Shown: positions 43,439 through 52,018 of the stretch, one piece after another | Layout: the number at the start of each line of letters is the position of its first letter | How positions within the stretch are numbered: position 1 is the first letter of the stretch | NCBI RefSeq assembly: GCF_021228795.1 | Contig: NZ_CP089309.1 | Location: forward strand, 5,081,501-5,145,500 | Source: Thiocapsa bogorovii | GTDB lineage: Bacteria; Pseudomonadota; Gammaproteobacteria; Chromatiales; Chromatiaceae | Direction: 5' to 3' | Length of the DNA stretch: 64,000 bases | Position numbers and translations under genes: made by a program | The notes under the pieces: model-generated | Told to the model about the DNA's origin: nothing | The model's database searches: none | Seen by the model: the letters and a program-made list of their open reading frames with translations, nothing else

Positions 43439-45289
43439 CTATTTGAGCTGCGCGACCGAGAGCTTGCGCAGCGTCGCCCGCCGCTTGACGTAATGCTCGT
43501 CCATGCGTCCGATGATGCCGTCGAGGAAACGGACGGTCTCGACGATGTTCGGCCCCTTGTTGAGCATGGCGCATTCGGCCTGGATGCTCATGGCGGCGTC
43601 CGAGACCTCCGCGCGCGACGGTGCCCCCTTCTTGGCCATGCCCTCGAGGATCTGGGTGGCCCAGATCACCGGGACATGCGCCGCCTCGCAGAGCCAGAGG
43701 ATCTCCTGCTGCACCTCGGAGAGGCGCTCGAAGCCGACTTCGACCGCCAGATCGCCCCGCGCGATCATGATCCCGACGGGAGGCGAGTTGAGGCTTGCGA
43801 GCAGGATCCGCGGGAGGTTCTCGAAGGCCTGACGGTTTTCGATCTTGAGCACGACGCCGAGACGGTTGGCGCCGAGTCGGTAGAGCGCGTCGTGCAGATG
43901 CTCGACATCCTCGGGCCCGCGCACGAAGGACAGCGCGACCATGTCGGCAAACTTGACGACTGCCGGCAGGTCCTCGAGGTCTTTCTCGGTCAGGGCGGAC
44001 ATCTCGAGCGCGGTGTCGGGGAAGTTGATGCCCTTCTCGGCGCGCAGCTTGGCGCCCTGCGGCCCGGTATGGGTGATCTTGACCCGGATGCGCTGGCCGT
44101 CGTTTTCTTGAACAAGGCCGCCGATCTTTCCGTCGTCGAACCAAACCCGGTGTCCGTGCGCGACCTGCTCGAACGCCGCATCGAGGGTGCAGTGGATCTG
44201 TGCCGGCGCGACGATGCGACCGGATGCGTCCCGCTCGGCGTCCGTACCGGGTTCGTCGTCACGGGTCAAAATCAGGGTGTCTCCGGGCAGGAGGCCGATG
44301 GGGTTGACCACCTCGGGGATCCCGACGATGCGCCCTTCCCCGATCGACTTGCCGTCGCGCAGGCCCGTCACCGGTGTCTCGTCCTGAATATAGGCGGTCC
44401 GCTCGGTTTCGGCGATGAATGATCGACCGGCCGTCTCGACGATCTTCAGCTCATGGTTTTGACCGCGCGTGTCGGTCAGAGCAATACAATCGCCGACAGC
44501 GAGCCGCTCGAGCAGACCGCACTCGATCCGCAGGGTGTAGCGAATATCGCCGGGGGGCGGCTCGGCCGCTGCCGCTGTAGTCAGCCAAATACAAGCGGGC
44601 CTAGCGATGCGACCGAAGACATCCCGCTCGGGCGCCAATCGTTTCACCCGCCCGCTCGCGCGAATGGCGCCCGTGCGGAGCTTCGGACCGGCTAGGTCGG
44701 CCTGCACGCGACAGCTGCGCCCGACGACGCGCTCTGCGCGGCGCAGGTTTTCCACCATCGCGAACCAGGCATCCGGACCGTCGTGCGCGCAGTTGATGCG
44801 CATGACATCCATCCCGGCAATGAGGAGATCCTGGACCAGTTGCGCATCCGAGGCCGCTTCACTGGGCATGGTCACCATGATGCGAACGAATCGGTCCCGC
44901 GGCTCGGGACCCAGGAGCGCACGGGTATGATCCCGAAGCAACAAGGGGCCGGTACGGAAATCCACCGGCGGCTCCGGCGCCGGACCGAGATCCTTGCCGC
45001 TGAGCTGCTCCAAGATGGCCATGACCGAGTTGAGGCTGGCCAGGGCATGGGGCTCCAGGACGCCGAGCGACGAGAGCCCCAAGGCGCCGAGGTCCTGCTG
45101 CAGACTGCGGATGTCGTGTTGACGAATACTCAGATAGTGAAGGAAGTTGCGTGCGCTGTCGCGATGGCTGGGCTCGACCTTCTCGATCTCGGCCTCGTAG
45201 GCTCGCTCGAACTCGACGGCACCCTCGCGGAGGGTGGCGAGTTGGGCGATCGGTCTTTCCAACTGTCGGGATGTCGGGGTCGTGGTCAT
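43439..45289 (-). CDS. pyk: pyruvate-kinase-domain protein, long form
   Basis: 616 residues, longer than the ~470 of ordinary pyruvate kinase. Conserved catalytic segments are present: MVTMPSEAASD and MDVMRINCAHDG, VQADLAGPKLRTG, KGINFPDTALEMSALTEKD, MIARGDLAVEVG, and WATQILEGMAKKGAPSRAEVSDAAM. About 150 extra N-terminal residues are helical and the B-domain region has an insertion (around 260-380). The C-terminal allosteric domain of typical PK is missing. ATG at 45289 (MTTTPTSRQLERPIAQL) is chosen; the frame extends to 45442 without coding character and no clear SD decides it. Confidence 0.8.
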   Translation of the reverse strand: MTTTPTSRQLERPIAQLATLREGAVEFERAYEAEIEKVEPSHRDSARNFLHYLSIRQHDIRSLQQDLGALGLSSLGVLEPHALASLNSVMAILEQLSGKDLGPAPEPPVDFRTGPLLLRDHTRALLGPEPRDRFVRIMVTMPSEAASDAQLVQDLLIAGMDVMRINCAHDGPDAWFAMVENLRRAERVVGRSCRVQADLAGPKLRTGAIRASGRVKRLAPERDVFGRIARPACIWLTTAAAAEPPPGDIRYTLRIECGLLERLAVGDCIALTDTRGQNHELKIVETAGRSFIAETERTAYIQDETPVTGLRDGKSIGEGRIVGIPEVVNPIGLLPGDTLILTRDDEPGTDAERDASGRIVAPAQIHCTLDAAFEQVAHGHRVWFDDGKIGGLVQENDGQRIRVKITHTGPQGAKLRAEKGINFPDTALEMSALTEKDLEDLPAVVKFADMVALSFVRGPEDVEHLHDALYRLGANRLGVVLKIENRQAFENLPRILLASLNSPPVGIMIARGDLAVEVGFERLSEVQQEILWLCEAAHVPVIWATQILEGMAKKGAPSRAEVSDAAMSIQAECAMLNKGPNIVETVRFLDGIIGRMDEHYVKRRATLRKLSVAQLK

Positions 45290-45533
45290 GGGGCGGGTGC
45301 CTGCGCGTTGGATCTTGGCCGCGCGGTGACGGCCGAATCCGGAGAACATAGGGCAGATGTGTTTCAGTTGTGTGATCCTGCTGCGAGGCGGGGGCTGCCG
45401 CAGCGGCACCGATCGAGGCTGATCCGCAGGGGTTGTCATCACCTGCGAAATACCCTCGAGCCGGACCGGCGCAGCGAGGTGTGCGGGTTGGGGTCGTCCC
45501 CGAGGAGGCGAGCTCAGTCTCCGGCCTGGATCG

Positions 45534-46196
45534 TCAGACAGCAGGCAAAAGATAGTCGGGTGCGCCGTTTCCTTTCAGGAGACGTGCAAGGCGCTTTTTG
45601 AGCTTCGGGATCGTAAACAGCATGCCGAGGCTGTGTTTGCGCGCGTCCTTGACCAGCGTGGAGGGGTCGAAATAGGCCTTGGCGTTGTCGACGGACAGCA
45701 CGAAGGGCGGTCGGCCCTCACGCGCCAGGACGTAGCTCATAATCAGGGAGCCGGTGCGGTGGTTGCCTTCGAGAAAGAGCTGTGGACGACTCAGGATGTA
45801 GACGTAGAGACCGGCCGCGCGAAACCAGACCTTCTCGTCCCGGTGACGCGCGAGCCATTCCATAAAACCGCCGATGCCGGCACCCTCATGCTGGTAGAAG
45901 TGCCGCTCGGTCGAGGCGATATGCGTGGAGAACTCACGGCGCCTCTCGACATCCTGTCCGCACAACACGCAGGTATTGAGCTCCAACAGCCATTGCGAGT
46001 GTCCGACTTCGAAGGGGTCGAGCCCGCTCGCCAAGGCGTCGTCGACCATTCGGTAGCCGGCCATCATGTTCCGGCGCACCCTGTCGGTCATCGGATCCCG
46101 GGGTGTGCTCAGGGTCAGGTTGATCTGCTCGAAATCGGCCTGAACGGCGCGCAGGGACGTGTCGATTGCGCTCAAATTTAGACGCATGGGTTCCAT
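45534..46196 (-). CDS. Fic-like protein with degenerate active-site motif
   Basis: 220 residues. ATG at 46196 has GGAG at SD distance. The core helix reads RPQLFLEGNHRTGSLIMSYVL. Fic AMP-transferases have HxFx(D/E)GNxRxxR; here FLEGN and an Arg are kept but the catalytic His position is Gln. It may therefore be inactive, or use another chemistry. A CxxC (TCVLCGQD) in the middle could bind zinc. It lies 131 bp downstream of the PstS lipoprotein gene on the same strand, so it may be part of the pst transcript. Family assignment rests on this single motif. Confidence 0.55.
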   Translation of the reverse strand: MEPMRLNLSAIDTSLRAVQADFEQINLTLSTPRDPMTDRVRRNMMAGYRMVDDALASGLDPFEVGHSQWLLELNTCVLCGQDVERRREFSTHIASTERHFYQHEGAGIGGFMEWLARHRDEKVWFRAAGLYVYILSRPQLFLEGNHRTGSLIMSYVLAREGRPPFVLSVDNAKAYFDPSTLVKDARKHSLGMLFTIPKLKKRLARLLKGNGAPDYLLPAV

Positions 46197-46327
46197 GGCG
46201 CGATCTCCGGAGTCAGAACGGCCGGTCCCGCTGGCAGCGGTGCGGAGTTTGCGCGGGACGACCCTATGCGCGCGGGGCACACGGCTCGGGGCATCGACGG
46301 ATCGATCCCTGGATCGACCTGCTTCGC

Positions 46328-47404
46328 CTAGCGGATCGTATCGAGGGCGCGTGTCGCTGCGGAGACGATGTTGGTCGGAAGCGGAATGTAGCCCAATGCC
46401 TCGGCGATCGGCTGTCCCTCGTTCAGGGCCCAGGTCACGGCAGCCTTCAGCGCCGCCGCCTTCTCGGGCTCCGGATAGGCGCCATAGAGCAAGAGCCAAG
46501 ACAGACTGACGATGGGGTAGGCATCCGGCGCATCCGGATCGGGAACGAAGAGCCGCAGGTTCTCGGGCATGCGCTCCGCCGCTGCCGCTTCGAGTGTGCG
46601 CCGCCCGCTCGCGGCATCCGGCTTGACGAAATTGCCGGCCTGATTCTGCAGGGTCGCCATCGGCAGTCCCAGGCGCTTTGCAAAGAAGTATTCGACGTAG
46701 CCGATCGAGCCATGGCTGATCTTGATCTTGTGCGCGACCCCCTCGTTGCCGGTACCCGTCATGGCGCCGCCCGGCCAATCGAGCAGGGTTCCGACCCCAG
46801 GCCCCTCATTGCGCCAAGCCGGTTTGATGGTGCCCAGATGGTTGGTGAAGACGAAGGTGGTGCCGGAGCTGTCGCCACGCACGACGGTCTGGATGAGTTT
46901 CGACGGCAGCCCGAGATCCGGATTGGCTGCGACGATCCGCGGATCGTCCCACTTCCAGATCCTGCCCTTGAAGATGTCGACGTAGACGTCCCGAGGCAGA
47001 CGCAGCTCCCCGTCGATCCCGGGCAGGTTGTAGGCGAGCACCACCATGCCGGCAGTCACCGGGATCAGCCTGGCGCCGCGGCTCACCTGAGCCATCTGCT
47101 CGTCCGTCATCGCCGAGTCGCTGGCACCGAAATCGACCGTCTCGGCGATGAAGCGTTTGACGCCCTCGCCGCTGCCCACGCCTTCATAGCTGAAACGCGC
47201 GTCGGATTGCTCCGCGTTGTAACGGCCGATCCACTCCTGGTAGAGCGGCTCGGGGAAGGTTGCGCCGGCCCCCGTGATGTGCAGCCCGGTCGGGGAATCC
47301 GCCGTCGATTCCGTAGATTCCGTCGACTCCCCGCCGCACGCCGCCAACAGGACCGAAACAAAGAGCGCCGAAACGGCGCGTGTGACCCCAAGAAACCTCG
47401 TCAT
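46328..47404 (-). CDS. pstS: phosphate-binding lipoprotein PstS (paralogue 2)
   Basis: 358 residues with a lipobox LAAC (Cys23) and a Ser/Thr/Glu-rich linker, then a PstS fold: ITGAGATFPEPLYQEW, DFGASDSAMTDEQM, TAGMVVLAYNLPG, WKWDDPRIVAANPD, RGDSSGTTFVFTNHL and YPIVSLSWLLL. Unlike the soluble copy at 50724 it is lipid-anchored. It follows pstB by 78 bp, at the end of the pstC-pstA-pstB run. Confidence 0.92.
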   Translation of the reverse strand: MTRFLGVTRAVSALFVSVLLAACGGESTESTESTADSPTGLHITGAGATFPEPLYQEWIGRYNAEQSDARFSYEGVGSGEGVKRFIAETVDFGASDSAMTDEQMAQVSRGARLIPVTAGMVVLAYNLPGIDGELRLPRDVYVDIFKGRIWKWDDPRIVAANPDLGLPSKLIQTVVRGDSSGTTFVFTNHLGTIKPAWRNEGPGVGTLLDWPGGAMTGTGNEGVAHKIKISHGSIGYVEYFFAKRLGLPMATLQNQAGNFVKPDAASGRRTLEAAAAERMPENLRLFVPDPDAPDAYPIVSLSWLLLYGAYPEPEKAAALKAAVTWALNEGQPIAEALGYIPLPTNIVSAATRALDTIR

Positions 47405-47482
47405 GGCCCGTCCTCGTGAACTGAAACTGATGTGCGAAGGCGCCGCGCCCGCATGGGGCAGGGCGGGTGCGCGTCCGCAGGA

Positions 47483-48310
47483 TCAACTGAACTCGCCGGA
47501 GACGTATTGCTTGGTGAGCTCCTCTTGGGGATCCTCGAAGATCCGGCGGGTCTCGCCCATCTCGACCAGGTAGCCGGTGCGTCCGCCTTGCGAGATATCC
47601 ACGCCGAAAAAGGCGGTGGTATCGGCCACGCGAGTCGCTTGCTGCATGTTGTGCGTGACCAGGGCGACCGTGTAGCGCTCCTTGAGCTCGAGCATGAGCT
47701 GCTCGACCTGACGGGTTGCGATGGGGTCGAGCGCCGAGCAGGGCTCGTCCATCAGCAGGACATCGGGCTCGGTCGCGATCGCCCGGGCGATGCACAGCCG
47801 CTGCTGTTGACCGCCGGAGAGGGAGAGGCCGCTCTTGTTTAACTTGTCCTTGACCTCTTTCCAGAGTGCGGCGCGCTCCAGGGCCTTTTGCACGCGCTCC
47901 TCGATATCGCCCTTGTAGCGGTTCAGCCGCAGCCCGAAGGCGACGTTGTCGAAGATGCTCATCGAGAACGGGTTCGGCTGCTGAAAGACCATCCCGATAT
48001 AGCGCCGGACGACAACCGGGTCGACATTCTTCCCGTAGACGTCTTGCCCGTGGTACTTGACGTGGCCTTCGAATCGAAAGATCGGGATCAGATCGTTCAT
48101 CCGATTGAGGCTGCGCAGCACCGTACTCTTGCCGCAGCCGGAGGGGCCGATGAAGCCCGTGATCTTGCCCTTCTCGATCGGGACATTGCTGTTGCGCACG
48201 GCGAGAAAATCGCCGTAGAACACCTTCTGGAGCTGACAGTCGATCACGGTCGGGCCGACCGGCGTGAAAGCCGCTGCTCGCGGCGCCATTGCTTCAGCTG
48301 TTGCGCTCAT
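47483..48310 (-). CDS. pstB: phosphate ABC transporter ATP-binding protein PstB
   Basis: 275 residues. Walker [10 protein letters not shown], signature [16 protein letters not shown], and Walker [14 protein letters not shown], with the PstB-specific [21 protein letters not shown]. It energises phosphate import with PstC and PstA. Starts 21 bp after pstA. Length and motifs are normal. Confidence 0.97.
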   Translation of the reverse strand: MSATAEAMAPRAAAFTPVGPTVIDCQLQKVFYGDFLAVRNSNVPIEKGKITGFIGPSGCGKSTVLRSLNRMNDLIPIFRFEGHVKYHGQDVYGKNVDPVVVRRYIGMVFQQPNPFSMSIFDNVAFGLRLNRYKGDIEERVQKALERAALWKEVKDKLNKSGLSLSGGQQQRLCIARAIATEPDVLLMDEPCSALDPIATRQVEQLMLELKERYTVALVTHNMQQATRVADTTAFFGVDISQGGRTGYLVEMGETRRIFEDPQEELTKQYVSGEFS

Positions 48311-48331
48311 GACTGATACCTCGGGATTGGG

Positions 48332-49222
48332 TTACACCTTGGACTGCCCGATGAGGCGCGCCAGGATATTGAAGACAAGGACGATCAGGACCAGCACCAG
48401 GGATGCGGCCCAGGCGAGCTCGATCTGGTTGTCGAACGGCATGGCCGAGAAGTTGTAGATGAGGATGGACAGCGAGGCGGTCGGCTCCATCAGCTCGGAC
48501 ATGAAGTAGTTGCTGAAGAGTGCCGTGAAGAGCAGCGGAGCGGACTCGCCCGCTGCACCGGCAACCGCAAGCATGATGCCGGTCAGGATGCCGGGCAGGC
48601 CGGTCGGCAGCACCACCTTCCAGATCACCTGACTGCGGGTGCAGCCCATCCCGAAGGCGGCATCGGTCATCTTCTGCGGCACCTGCTTCATGGACTCCTC
48701 GGCGGCCAGCACGACTGTCGGCAGCATGAGGACCGCAAGTGCCACACCGCCGGCGACCGCCGAGTAGCCGAAGTTGATGACCAACACCGCGTAGGTGAAG
48801 ACACCCGCCAGGATCGACGGGAAGCCGGTCAGGGTCTTCGCCACGAAGCGCGCCGTTCCCGCCAACGGGCTGTGGGGATCGAGGATCGCAAGATAGATGG
48901 CCGCGAGCAGACCGATCGGGACGCTGATCGCGGTCGCGATGGCGACCATCACCAAGGTGCCGATGATGGCGTTTGCGAAACCGCCGCCCATCTCGAAGCC
49001 GGCCGGCGGCAGCGAGGTCAACGCCTCGATGTCCAGGCGGGCGCCGCCCTGGGTCACCAGCATAATGATGACCGAGAAGAGCGGGATGCTGCCAAGGATG
49101 GCGATGCCCCAGGTCAGGCCCGTCAGGATTCCGCTGGTGAGTGCCCGCAGCTCGAAAGGTCGGCGCTCCAGGCTCAACCGCTGTATGTCCTGCGGCCGGG
49201 ATGTCAAGTCGATGTCGCTCAT
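48332..49222 (-). CDS. pstA: phosphate ABC transporter permease PstA
   Basis: 296 residues, about six transmembrane helices. The EAA-type loop that contacts PstB is seen around EESMKQVPQKMTDAAFGMG with the following VIWKVVLPTGLPGILTG. It overlaps the 3' end of pstC by 4 bp (ATGA), a sign of translational coupling. Forms the phosphate channel with PstC. Confidence 0.96.
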   Translation of the reverse strand: MSDIDLTSRPQDIQRLSLERRPFELRALTSGILTGLTWGIAILGSIPLFSVIIMLVTQGGARLDIEALTSLPPAGFEMGGGFANAIIGTLVMVAIATAISVPIGLLAAIYLAILDPHSPLAGTARFVAKTLTGFPSILAGVFTYAVLVINFGYSAVAGGVALAVLMLPTVVLAAEESMKQVPQKMTDAAFGMGCTRSQVIWKVVLPTGLPGILTGIMLAVAGAAGESAPLLFTALFSNYFMSELMEPTASLSILIYNFSAMPFDNQIELAWAASLVLVLIVLVFNILARLIGQSKV

Positions 49223-50196
49223 GCCTTGCCCTCGAACTTGCGAACGGTGTATTGCTGGATGCCCAGCCCGACAACGTTGACGACCAGTGTGATCAAGAGG
49301 AGCACCACGGCGGCATACATGAGCGCCTGGACCTCGATCTGGCCGGCCTCCGGGAAGCTCGAGGCCAGGAGAGAGGCCAGCGTGTTCGCCGGGGCGAACA
49401 GCGACAGGTTGATCTGGTTGCTGTTGCCGATGAGCATCGCCAGGGCCATGGTCTCGCCGAGCGCGCGTCCGAAACCCAGAACCAACGCCGCCAGGATCCC
49501 GGAGGAGGCGGTCGGCAACATCACCTTGAGAATGGCTTCCCAGCGAGTCGTGCCCATCCCGTAGGCCGCTTCCTTGACCTTGTAGGGGATGCGCCGGAAG
49601 GCATCGACCGTGATGGCGGCGACCGTCGGCAGGATCATGATGGCGAGCACCAAGGCCGCGGGCGCCATGCCGGGACCGCTCAGCTCGGTCCCGAAGATCG
49701 GGACAAAACCGAGCTCGCTATGCAGCCATTCGGCGACGGGGCGCAGCATCGGGATGACGACATAGATGCCCCAGAGACCGTAAACCACGGAAGGAATCGC
49801 GGCCAACAACTCGACGATGGTCCGAAAGACCGCGGCGAGGCGGGCGTGGATGAAGTCCTGGGTCAGGAAGATGGCGATCGCAACGCCGAAGGTTCCGCCT
49901 AGGATCAGCGCCAAAAAGGAGCTGTAGAGCGTTCCCCAGATCTCGGGCAGGACGCCGAATTCCTGAGTGCCGACATTCCAGGTCGTCCCCGAGACGAAGC
50001 TCAATCCGTGCTGCGCCATGGCCGGCAATGCCAGGCCACCGATCTCCCAGAGGATGAAGAGAATCAGGAGGATGATGAGCGCCGCACAAGACAGCGCGAT
50101 GATGCGAAAGACTGAGTCGGCGAGGTAATCGCTCCCGGAGGGTGGTCCGGAAACGCTGCTTGCCGAGTCGGCATGCTCGAATGGATTCAGGGCCAT
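49219..50196 (-). CDS. pstC: phosphate ABC transporter permease PstC
   Basis: 325 residues, about six transmembrane helices. EAA loop: EAAYGMGTTRWEAILKVMLP; also FGVLPEIWGTLYSS and PSVVYGLWGIYVVIP, typical of PstC. The first ~35 residues are a polar cytoplasmic tail (NPFEHADSASSVSGPPSGSD). The gene is separated from pstS by 527 bp holding two palindromic repeats, so it may be read through from pstS or from its own promoter. Confidence 0.96.
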   Translation of the reverse strand: MALNPFEHADSASSVSGPPSGSDYLADSVFRIIALSCAALIILLILFILWEIGGLALPAMAQHGLSFVSGTTWNVGTQEFGVLPEIWGTLYSSFLALILGGTFGVAIAIFLTQDFIHARLAAVFRTIVELLAAIPSVVYGLWGIYVVIPMLRPVAEWLHSELGFVPIFGTELSGPGMAPAALVLAIMILPTVAAITVDAFRRIPYKVKEAAYGMGTTRWEAILKVMLPTASSGILAALVLGFGRALGETMALAMLIGNSNQINLSLFAPANTLASLLASSFPEAGQIEVQALMYAAVVLLLITLVVNVVGLGIQQYTVRKFEGKA

Positions 50197-50526
50197 GGGT
50201 TTGTATCTGCCTGGATGTGCGTCGATCTGAACGATGGACCTGCGGTCTCCTCAGCCTCGTCGGGCGGATCGAATGCGGTGGCTCCGCCCGTATGGGTCGC
50301 CTGTGAGGGCGATCCGGACGGAGGATCCGCATGGGCGCTCATGCCGGCTCACCCCATGTGAACCGGCGCGCCCCATCCCCCCGACATGCTCCGAAGACCC
50401 GGATCCTGTCCCGCTAAGCAAGGGTTCAACAACAAGTGATCCGACTTGGCCCCTCCCCCCCTCGCGGGAGAGTTTGGTGAGAGGGGAGAACGAACCGGAA
50501 TGGCTCAGTTGTTTTTGAACCGTTAC

Positions 50527-50610
50527 TAAACCGCGTCCAGAGCGACAAGCGTCATTTTCACTTTGTGTCGGGATTAGGGATTTTTCCTAACCTCGTGGAG
50601 ACGTGGTTTA
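50527..50610. repeat. ~85-bp palindromic repeat, type 1 (copy H)
   Basis: TAAACCGCGTCC against AGACGTGGTTTA (one arm partly diverged); 84 bp. Its first 18 bp match copy D. Confidence 0.8.
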
Positions 50611-50633
50611 GAACTTTAGATTTTTTAGAACTT

Positions 50634-50718
50634 TAAACCGCGCCGTCTCCGACAATCGTCGAGTCTGCCGGGGCCGATCCCGTCCAAAAACATCACATGC
50701 CGTACCGGGCGCGGTTTA
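50634..50718. repeat. ~85-bp palindromic repeat, type 2 (copy I)
   Basis: TAAACCGCGCC pairs with GGCGCGGTTTA; 85 bp, same orientation as copy E. The linker from copy H (23 bp, T-rich) resembles the D-E linker. It ends 5 bp before the pstS stop codon. Confidence 0.88.
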
Positions 50719-50723
50719 AAGGA

Positions 50724-51779
50724 CTACTGGATCAGCGCAGAGACCTCGCGGACCTTCTCGACCACGTTTGCGGGCAGCGGGATATAGCCCATCGAATCCG
50801 CGCTCTTCTGACCTTCGGTCAAGCAATACTCGACGAGGTCACGCGCGACCTGCGCCTTCTCGGCGTCCTGCGTCTCCGGGAAGATGAGCCAGGTGTAGCT
50901 GACGATCGGATAGGCCTCGTCGCCGGCGGGATCCATGATCCAGGCGCGCAGATCCGGAACCTCCGAACCCGGCAGGTTGCCGGCGGGGAACTCGGCGGTC
51001 GCCAACGCCGCAGCGCCGCTCTCGGCACCGGCTGCGACGAATTTGCCGTCTTGGTTTTCGAGGATGGCGCTCGGGGCCTTCGTCAGCTTTGCGAAACCAT
51101 ATTCGACATAGCCGATGGCCCCGGGGGTCTGTTTCACCGTTGCGGTGACGCCGTCGTTTTTCGGTGCCTTGACGAACGTCGTGCTCTTCGGCCACTGCGG
51201 CGACTTCCCTTGGCCGATCGTGGTCTTGAAGGACTCGCTGACGGCGGAGAGATGTCCGCTGAAGACATAGGTCGTGCCGGAGGAGTCGGAGCGGACGACG
51301 ACCGTGATGTCGTCGTCGGGCAGCTCGACACCCGGATTGGCTGCGGTGATCTTCGGATCGTTCCACTTCGTGATCTCGCCCGAGAAGATGGCCGGATAGA
51401 CGTCGCGCGGGAGCTTCAGCTCCTCGACACCATCGAGGTTGTAGGTCAGAACGACCTCGCCCGCGGTCATGGGCAGCAGCACGACGCCGCTCTTGGCCTG
51501 CGCGATCTCCTCGTCGCTCATGGCGGCGTCGCTGCCCGCGAAATCGACGACCTGGTTGACGAAATCCTGGATGCCGGCGCCGCTGCCCTTGGACTGGTAG
51601 TCGACCCGCACGCCCTTGTTCGCGGCACTGAAATCCTTGAACCATTTGGCGTAGATGGGTGCCGGAAAGCTCGCGCCCGAGCCCATGAGCTTGACGTCGG
51701 CAAAGACGGCGGGCGAGAAGGCGGCGGCCGAAAGGCCCCCGGCGATCGCGACTGTCTTGAGTAGAGATGAGATTTGCAT
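50724..51779 (-). CDS. pstS: periplasmic phosphate-binding protein PstS (paralogue 3)
   Basis: 351 residues. A signal peptide ends near AVFA (about residue 27). Phosphate-site loops are GSGASFPAPIYAKWF, DFAGSDAAMSDEEIA and RSDSSGTTYVFSGHL, and the C-terminal YPIVSYTWLIFP matches the family. Of the three PstS copies this is nearest to classical E. coli PstS. A triple PHO-box array lies 95 bp upstream, so expression should rise under phosphate starvation through PhoB. It heads the pstS-C-A-B-S cluster. Confidence 0.95.
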   Translation of the reverse strand: MQISSLLKTVAIAGGLSAAAFSPAVFADVKLMGSGASFPAPIYAKWFKDFSAANKGVRVDYQSKGSGAGIQDFVNQVVDFAGSDAAMSDEEIAQAKSGVVLLPMTAGEVVLTYNLDGVEELKLPRDVYPAIFSGEITKWNDPKITAANPGVELPDDDITVVVRSDSSGTTYVFSGHLSAVSESFKTTIGQGKSPQWPKSTTFVKAPKNDGVTATVKQTPGAIGYVEYGFAKLTKAPSAILENQDGKFVAAGAESGAAALATAEFPAGNLPGSEVPDLRAWIMDPAGDEAYPIVSYTWLIFPETQDAEKAQVARDLVEYCLTEGQKSADSMGYIPLPANVVEKVREVSALIQ

Positions 51780-51874
51780 GAGAAAAAAACCTCCAGGTCG
51801 GACCGTGTCGGGTGTGATGGTCGGGTGTGATGAATCGACCGAGTAAGATTGTCCCGAAAGTGTCTGCCAAATCC

Positions 51875-51903
51875 GTGACGGCGACGTGATGATTAGGTGA
51901 CGG
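51875..51903 (-). promoter_or_regulatory. PHO box array upstream of pstS
   Basis: On the minus strand CCGTCAC-N4-TCATCAC-N4-CCGTCAC: three 7-mers with exact 11-bp periodicity, the outer two matching CTGTCAT at 5 of 7. It ends 95 bp before the pstS ATG, a normal place for a PhoB site. Confidence 0.7.
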
Positions 51904-51932
51904 TTCTGCGAAGGGTTGTGTTTGGCGTGGGC

Positions 51933-52015
51933 TTAACCGCGTCCGGAGCGCTAGGAATCGTTTTCAGTGTGCGTTTGGCTTCGGAGATACCCTTGATCCC
52001 GGTGAGGTTCGGTTT
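51933..52015. repeat. decayed ~85-bp palindrome, type 1 (copy J)
   Basis: TTAACCGCGTCC and, 83 bp away, the weakly matching GAGGTTCGGTTTGG. Interior GAGCG and TTTTCA resemble copy H. It lies between pstS and the yibE/F gene. Confidence 0.5.
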
Positions 52016-52018
52016 GGA

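Larger units (their letters stand above)
50197..50723. other. pstS-pstC spacer with composite palindromes H and I
   Basis: 527 bp. The half nearest pstS holds palindromes H and I; the part next to pstC shows no gene, PHO box or clear promoter. Confidence 0.6.
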
